Source: an uncultured Halioglobus sp. (lineage in GTDB: Bacteria > Pseudomonadota > Gammaproteobacteria > Pseudomonadales > Halieaceae). From it: a DNA stretch of 10,461 bases. The notes below the pieces were generated by a model that was not told the DNA's origin, made no database searches, and worked only from the letters and a program-made list of their open reading frames with translations. How positions within the stretch are numbered: the stretch's first letter is position 1; the number at the start of each line of letters is the position of its first letter. This document shows positions 6,333 to 10,461 of this stretch, in pieces. Location of the stretch: the NCBI GenBank assembly GCA_905480565.1, contig CAJQQW010000001.1:1-10461 (forward strand). The letters are read 5' to 3'. The translations under genes and the position numbers were made by a program.

Positions 6333-6719
6333 ATGGCAGTTTTACACAACAGAAAGTGTAGTGTGTGTGGAGTCAAAAATCCGCGGCAAGAAATGCACCG
6401 GCTCGAGCTGCAGCAAAAAGTAAAGCGCTCCCACATAGAACTTATGCTAAAGAACGCTGCTGCCATGTTGCTTGCCCAGAAGCCGAAGGGCATCAGTCGG
6501 CGCTCCTGGCTTTTCGGCCACTATCGGCGCACACAATCAAGAACTGTTAAGCGCTGGCATTGTTTTGAGTGCTATATTCGCCAACTGACCTTGCAGGAGT
6601 ACCAACTTTTTCGAAATGCGCATCACGACGATCTCGCCAGTGAGAAGGGTCCCGCACAGGCTGAGGCGTCTGTCGCTCGGCTTGATGCTCTTTATTATCG
6701 CGAAGCGGACGCAGGCTAA
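6333..6719 (+). CDS. Unknown basic protein with two CxxC pairs
   Basis: A 128-residue protein whose N-terminal CSVC (9-12) and later CFEC (77-80) could bind one zinc across a helical, Arg/Lys-rich middle (KVKRSHIELMLKNAAAMLLAQKPKGISRRSWLFGHYRR). Zinc binding is inference from the Cys spacing. An in-frame stop lies 12 bases upstream, so ATG 6333 is the earliest start, although its ribosome site is weak. The C-terminal 40 residues look helical and hydrophilic. The TAA overlaps the ATG of the lipoprotein gene by one base (TAATG), which indicates co-translation of the two. I recognise no family; nucleic-acid binding is possible given the basic charge. Confidence 0.65.
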   Translation: MAVLHNRKCSVCGVKNPRQEMHRLELQQKVKRSHIELMLKNAAAMLLAQKPKGISRRSWLFGHYRRTQSRTVKRWHCFECYIRQLTLQEYQLFRNAHHDDLASEKGPAQAEASVARLDALYYREADAG

Positions 6720-7177
6720 TGCATAAGCGGTGGAAAAGTACGTTGGCCTATCTCGCAGCGTTATTGCTGTTGTCAGCTTGTGCGAGCATTGCGCCCCAGT
6801 TGGATGCGCCAAAGATTAATATAGAAAATTTTCGGAGCTTGCCTGCGGCGGGTGGCGCTCCACGCTTTGAAATGACCTTAAGAGTGATTAATCCAAACTC
6901 GCAAACGCTGGACATCAAGGGCATCAGTTATTCCGTGGAGTTTCTGGGGCGAGAGTTGATCACCGGAGTGGCGAACGATATCCAGCCTATTGAGGGGTAC
7001 AGTGAAGGGTTGGTGACGCTTGAGGCTGGCTTGCAGTTATTTGAATTGTTACGCTTACTGGCCAGTGCTGGGAGTCAGGGCGATGGGCCCCTCGAGTACC
7101 GTTTTCTTGCAAAGATCGACTTCGCTGGTCTTTTGCCCACGCAGCGTATCGAAGAGTCAGGTGAGATCGCATTGTAA
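6719..7177 (+). CDS. LEA type 2 (WHy-domain) lipoprotein
   Basis: A 152-residue protein with a lipoprotein signal: basic MHKRWK, a hydrophobic run, and lipobox LSAC with the lipidated Cys at 21. The residue after Cys is Ala, which fits outer-membrane sorting. The rest resembles a water-stress/hypersensitive (WHy, LEA_2) beta-sandwich. RFEMTLRVINPNSQTLDIKGISYSVEFLGRELITG has the typical N-P-N and "genotype of a small beta domain" pattern, followed by VTLEAG and a final strand SGEIAL. Family members are periplasmic lipoproteins of unclear role in bacteria. Translation is probably coupled to the preceding CxxC gene through the TAATG overlap. It converges on the symporter gene, 33 bases away. Confidence 0.85.
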   Translation: MHKRWKSTLAYLAALLLLSACASIAPQLDAPKINIENFRSLPAAGGAPRFEMTLRVINPNSQTLDIKGISYSVEFLGRELITGVANDIQPIEGYSEGLVTLEAGLQLFELLRLLASAGSQGDGPLEYRFLAKIDFAGLLPTQRIEESGEIAL

Positions 7178-7189
7178 TATCCGGGGCGT

Positions 7190-7215
7190 GCTAGTGAGGT
7201 GATGCCTCGTCTAGC
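7190..7215. terminator. Bidirectional hairpin between convergent genes
   Basis: GCTAG-T-GAGG, loop TGATG, CCTC-GT-CTAGC forms a 9-pair stem with a small internal loop. It sits between the lipoprotein stop (7177) and the symporter stop, and takes in the latter (7211-7213). No clear T-run is present on either side, so efficiency is uncertain. Confidence 0.4.
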
Positions 7216-8563
7216 CCAGAGCTGCTTGAGCAAAAATGGCCAGGATTATAACCGGGCAGACAAACTTGACGTACCAGGGCCAGATTCTCCAGAACAGACC
7301 GTGTTCAGCTTCAGGATTGTTTTTAAGTAGTTCTTGCAGCACTCCATCGCGATGCCAGACCCAGCCGGCGTACAGGCAAAAAACAAATCCCAGTAGCGGT
7401 TGTCCATACCGCGTTGTGAGAGTAATCACCAGACCGAAAAGGTTACTGAAGTCGAAGATAATCAGGGTGCTCGCTGCTGCAACCGCGCACCCGATCACGA
7501 GGGCGGCCCGCCCGCGTTTTACGCCTCGGCTCTCTGTGGCGTAGGCGACAGATACCTCTAGCATGGAAATTGACGATGTCAGGGCGGCAATGCTCATCAG
7601 GAAGAAAAACGTAATGGATACGATTACGCCTGCCAGCCTCATTGTCGCAAAGAGCTCCGGTAATACTGTAAATATCAGCGTGTCCTCAGATATCAACGTG
7701 CCGTCGGCATTGAAAATGTGTACTCCACTGTGCAGTGCAACATACATGGCGGGCAGAATGAGAAATCCTGCTATCACCGCGATGATAATGTCTACCAGGG
7801 TTACGACGCCGCCTAGCAGAGGCAGATTCTCCTCATCGCTAAGATATGACCCGTAGACCAGCATGGTGCCGACGCCAAGCGATAGCGAAAAAAAAGCCGC
7901 ACCAAGTGCGCGAAGAATCAGGTCGGGTGAAAGGCTGCGTGAAAAATCAGGTAGCAGATAGATTTTTAGTCCTTCAGTAGCGCCTTCCAGAGTCAGCACA
8001 TAGGCAATGAGTATGAGAAGAGTGAGAATTAGAACCGGCATCAGGCGCGCGGACCATCGCTCGATGCCTCCCCTGACCCCGCCAGTGATTATGAATGCTG
8101 TCAGACCGATAAAGAGATAGGTAAACAGCAGATTACGAACGACGCCAAAACTGGTAAGCCATGCGGATAATTCTGCTGCTCCAAATAGGTCCATCAAGGA
8201 AGCCAGGCAGAATGCGATCATCCAGCCAGCAACAATCGCATAAAAACTGAGTATCAGGCTCGCGATGCCTAGTCCAGCGATGCCACTTGCTGCGCCAAGG
8301 CGAGCGAGGAGCGGGTTGGGTGAAATGGTCCGCAACGCTCTGACGGGGTTCGAGTGGGCATGTCGACCAATAATCAGTTCGGCCATGAGTGCCGGATAGG
8401 CCAATGTGAAGGCAAGAACGAGATATACGACGAGGAACGCCGCGCCCCCATTCCCTGCTGCCTGAGTGGGAAACCCCCAAATATTTCCAAGTCCCACCGC
8501 GCTGCCAGAGGCTGCCATAATGAAGCCAAACCGGGAACTGAACTCTCCACGAGTTGATGTCAT
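7211..8563 (-). CDS. Sodium-dependent transporter of the NSS (LeuT/SNF) family
   Basis: A sodium symporter of LeuT fold in the inner membrane, probably for an amino acid or amine; substrate not readable. From ATG 8563 it has 450 residues and about 11 hydrophobic segments, the usual size of bacterial NSS proteins. A TTG at 8581 would add six residues. The N-terminus aligns to LeuT without gaps: GSAVGLGNIW covers residues 20-29, with G20, A22, V23 and N27 of the sodium sites kept. LeuT Arg30, the external gate residue, is Gly here (WGFPTQ), and Glu37 is Gly (AAGNGG). Later segments such as LGAAFFSLSLGVGTMLVYGSYL match the TM6-7 region. It is divergent from the tRNA-Leu promoter region and convergent with the lipoprotein gene. 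Confidence 0.93.
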   Translation of the reverse strand: MTSTRGEFSSRFGFIMAASGSAVGLGNIWGFPTQAAGNGGAAFLVVYLVLAFTLAYPALMAELIIGRHAHSNPVRALRTISPNPLLARLGAASGIAGLGIASLILSFYAIVAGWMIAFCLASLMDLFGAAELSAWLTSFGVVRNLLFTYLFIGLTAFIITGGVRGGIERWSARLMPVLILTLLILIAYVLTLEGATEGLKIYLLPDFSRSLSPDLILRALGAAFFSLSLGVGTMLVYGSYLSDEENLPLLGGVVTLVDIIIAVIAGFLILPAMYVALHSGVHIFNADGTLISEDTLIFTVLPELFATMRLAGVIVSITFFFLMSIAALTSSISMLEVSVAYATESRGVKRGRAALVIGCAVAAASTLIIFDFSNLFGLVITLTTRYGQPLLGFVFCLYAGWVWHRDGVLQELLKNNPEAEHGLFWRIWPWYVKFVCPVIILAIFAQAALG

Positions 8564-8678
8564 GATGCATGCTCGGATCAATCTCTTTGTGGGGACAGTT
8601 TACCATGGAGATAAAATTCAGGGCGCCGTGCTGGCGAGCCCTGATACACTATTTCTGTGCACGCTGCTCAGTGTCTGG

Positions 8679-8709
8679 TTGCTTTGTGACCAGTAAAATA
8701 TGCTAATAT
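8679..8709 (+). promoter_or_regulatory. Candidate promoter of tRNA-Leu
   Basis: TAATAT at 8704-8709 is preceded by TG in the extended -10 position (8701-8702) and followed by a GC-rich stretch. The best -35 is TTGCTT (8679-8684) at 19 bases; TTGTGA (8684-8689) is nearer but only 14 away. The start would be near 8716, giving a leader of about 50 bases. Confidence 0.45.
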
Positions 8710-8712
8710 GCT

Positions 8713-8768
8713 GCGCCGATTGTGGCGAGGCGCGCTGTTTTTTGTCTCAGCCACAATGAGGTTTTTTT
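8713..8768 (+). promoter_or_regulatory. Structured leader of tRNA-Leu with two alternative hairpin/T-run pairs
   Basis: Two overlapping, mutually exclusive stems are visible. GCGCC (8713-8717) pairs with GGCGC (8729-8733), followed four bases later by T6 (8738-8743). ATTGTGGC-GAG (8719-8729) pairs with CTC-A-GCCACAAT (8746-8757), 11 pairs with one bulged A, followed four bases later by T7 (8762-8768) abutting the tRNA. Both look like imperfect terminators, so attenuation or processing is possible; this is inference. Confidence 0.4.
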
Positions 8769-8855
8769 GCGAGTGTGGTGGAATTGGTATACACATCAGA
8801 CTTAAAATCTGACGGCTTAACGGCTATGCGGGTTCAAGTCCCGCCACTCGCACCA
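8769..8855 (+). tRNA. tRNA-Leu(UAA)
   Basis: A complete 87-base class II tRNA with encoded CCA. The acceptor stem is GCGAGTG/CACTCGC, the anticodon stem TCAGA/TCTGA around CTTAAAA (anticodon TAA, 8803-8805), then a long variable arm and T-arm GCGGGTTCAAGTCCCGC. E. coli leuZ, which follows glyW-cysT, has the same anticodon. Confidence 0.97.
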
Positions 8856-8892
8856 TTCTCTTTGCTTAAACTATTCCGCTAGGGAACCAACT

Positions 8893-8908
8893 CCACTCAA
8901 GGTAGTGG
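8893..8908. terminator. Small hairpin between tRNA-Leu and the RND pump gene
   Basis: CCACT (8893-8897) and AGTGG (8904-8908) around a 6-base loop, between two convergent units. The stem is only 5 bp. CTCTT follows on the plus strand and no T-run on the minus strand, so it is a weak bidirectional terminator candidate. Confidence 0.25.
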
Positions 8909-8931
8909 CTCTTACGACAAAGGGAGCTTGG

Positions 8932-10461
8932 TCAGGTTCCCGCGCTAACGGCGTCCTCGGGACGGGGCGGAACCTCCGCTGGCTTTTCGGCAGAAATATC
9001 TTCCGCAAGAAACGTGTAGATAGCGGGCAAGACGAACAGCGTGAAGAGAGTTCCAACGGCCATGCCGACGGAAATTACCAAGCCGATTGAATAGCGACTG
9101 TTTGCGCCGGCTCCCGTGGCAACCACCAAGGGTAATACTCCAATCACCATTGCCGCAGTTGTCATGAGAACGGGGCGTAAGCGCACACCTGCAGCCGCCA
9201 GAATTGCATCATGCTTGTTCAGTCCCTTGTCTCTCTGCAGATCGTTTGCAAATTGTACGATCAGTATTCCGTGCTTGCTGATTAAGCCGATAAGCGTGAC
9301 CAGACCGACCTCTGTATAAATATTGAGCGTGGCCGCGCCGAAGTATAGGGGCAGCATTGCACCGAAAATAGACAGAGGCACCGTGGTCAAAATGATCAGC
9401 GGATCGCGAAAGCTCTCAAACTGAGCCGCGAGCACAAGATAGATAATTATGATTGCGAGAAAGAAGGTGGTAATGAGTGAACTGCCTTCCTGCAGGAACT
9501 GTCGCAGTTCGCCAGATGAATCAAGTAAGTAACCGTCAGGCAGTATATCCTTCGCCTGCTCCACCATATAGGTGTGCGCCTCTTGAAGACTAACCCCAGG
9601 CATCATTTTGGCCTCAATCGTTGCGCTGTTGAGCTGCTGAAATTGATTATTCTGTGACGGCTTTATCACTGTTGTGGCATCGACCAACGCAGACAATGGA
9701 ATCATGTCGCCGCTGCTTGCTTTGACATAATAGGTCTTGAGAGCCGCTGTATCGAGACGAGAGTCTCGGCGGACCTCCGTAATGACCTGATAGCTGCGTC
9801 CGTTAAGAGAGAAATAGTTGATGAAGCCCTCGCTTAGAAACGTCTGCAGCACGGTGCCTATGTCTTGAGGTGACACGCCAAGAGAGGCCGCTTTATCCCG
9901 GTTTATCGCAATTTCGATTTGCGGCCGGTTCATCTTCATGTCGTTTTTTATAAAAATAAATTTACCGCTATCTCTCCCTCTTTCCATCAGTTTTTCGACA
10001 TAGGGGTACATGGTTTCAAGATCTGCGATAGCTGACTTGATGACCAACTGATAAGGGAGCCCCTGTGGCGTTCCAGGGAGTACCGGCGGTGAAAAAGTGT
10101 AGGTCTGCAGCCCCGGAAAGTTAACCACCGCTTGTTGCAGTTCGTGTTGTATCTCCTGAGCGGTCCGAGTGCGGTCATCCCACGGGGTGAGCACGTCGAC
10201 AAGGAACAGAGTCGAATCGTTTTGGTATCCGTAAACGCTGAAAAATGCGCTTGTTTCGGGAACCTCGCTCACTTTCTGTTCCAGTGGCTTTGCAGTGGCT
10301 TGTAAATAGTCTGTGTTAGCGTAGACGGGGCCTGTTGCTTGGAAGAAAATGACCCCCTGGTCTTCTTCAGGAGCAAGTTCCGAAGCGGTATGGGTAAACA
10401 TATATACCAGTGAAATCAGGATGGTAATGGCCAAAGGCCATACATAAAAGCGATTCGCCAG
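8932..10461 (-). CDS. RND (HAE1-type) efflux pump permease, C-terminal half, 5' end outside the window
   Basis: An inner-membrane proton-driven drug exporter, normally trimeric with a membrane-fusion protein and an outer-membrane channel. The frame stays open to the right edge, so 509 residues are visible and an apparent start at 10434 is internal. The visible part begins in TM7 (ANRFYVWPLAITILISLVYMF) with the ELAPEEDQG segment that matches AcrB's DEDQG. The second periplasmic loop follows, then TM8-12: YLVLAAQFESFRDPLIILTTVPLS, GLISKHGILIVQFAN (the Lys matches AcrB K940), RLRPVLMTTAAMVIGVLPL and GTLFTLFVLPAIYTFLAED. The TM4 Asp pair is outside. The C-terminal tail is short and Glu/Pro-rich. 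It converges on tRNA-Leu. Confidence 0.95.
   Translation of the reverse strand: MANRFYVWPLAITILISLVYMFTHTASELAPEEDQGVIFFQATGPVYANTDYLQATAKPLEQKVSEVPETSAFFSVYGYQNDSTLFLVDVLTPWDDRTRTAQEIQHELQQAVVNFPGLQTYTFSPPVLPGTPQGLPYQLVIKSAIADLETMYPYVEKLMERGRDSGKFIFIKNDMKMNRPQIEIAINRDKAASLGVSPQDIGTVLQTFLSEGFINYFSLNGRSYQVITEVRRDSRLDTAALKTYYVKASSGDMIPLSALVDATTVIKPSQNNQFQQLNSATIEAKMMPGVSLQEAHTYMVEQAKDILPDGYLLDSSGELRQFLQEGSSLITTFFLAIIIIYLVLAAQFESFRDPLIILTTVPLSIFGAMLPLYFGAATLNIYTEVGLVTLIGLISKHGILIVQFANDLQRDKGLNKHDAILAAAGVRLRPVLMTTAAMVIGVLPLVVATGAGANSRYSIGLVISVGMAVGTLFTLFVLPAIYTFLAEDISAEKPAEVPPRPEDAVSAGT

Noticed and set aside
6169..6423. 84-residue plus-strand frame overlapping the CxxC gene start
   Set aside because: Overlaps the better-supported gene, has no ribosome site, and is very basic and low in hydrophobic pattern.
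3326..8768. Integrated genomic island using the tRNA genes as attachment sites
   Set aside because: No integrase and no repeat of a tRNA 3' end was seen by eye within or beside the interval; the only tRNA-like repeat copies the 5' part of tRNA-Gly.
8932..10434. RND pump gene starting inside the window at 10434
   Set aside because: The reading frame continues to the edge with TM7-like residues, and family length requires about 530 more residues upstream.

Overview
The window looks like chromosomal DNA from a gammaproteobacterium. The left end carries the enterobacterial-type order uvrC - pgsA - tRNA-Gly - tRNA-Cys, known in E. coli as uvrC-pgsA-glyW-cysT-leuZ. The protein types and the moderate GC by eye suggest a marine lineage such as the Halieaceae/Cellvibrionales. 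That placement is inference from the character of the sequence, not from any search.

Left block (1-3325): a 5'-truncated uvrC (nucleotide excision repair), then a convergent minus-strand gene for an unrecognised exported protein lying between uvrC and pgsA, then pgsA (phosphatidylglycerophosphate synthase). A strong sigma70-type promoter follows and drives a decayed tRNA-Gly copy, an intact tRNA-Gly(GCC) and tRNA-Cys(GCA).

Middle block (3326-8600): a minus-strand, unusually long GST-like protein with a perfect 9-bp-arm palindrome and a minus-strand terminator-like hairpin upstream. Then come plus-strand small genes: a possible 48-residue ORF coupled to an unknown 163-residue tail-anchored protein, a DUF6524-type four-helix membrane protein, a possible 31-residue sORF, and a CxxC...CxxC protein overlapping by 1 nt with an LEA-type-2 lipoprotein. 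The block ends with a convergent minus-strand LeuT-fold (NSS) sodium symporter.

Right block (8601-10461): a structured leader and tRNA-Leu(UAA), then the C-terminal half of an RND efflux pump on the minus strand, running off the right edge. The tRNA-Leu has the same anticodon as E. coli leuZ, so the Gly-Cys-Leu cluster appears split here by about 5.4 kb.

I see no CRISPR array, transposase, integrase, toxin-antitoxin pair or recognisable defence system. The most noteworthy points are the pseudo-tRNA-Gly placed first behind the tRNA promoter, the split tRNA cluster, the tRNA-Leu leader with overlapping hairpins and T-runs, the GST control region, and a few unrecognised small proteins.
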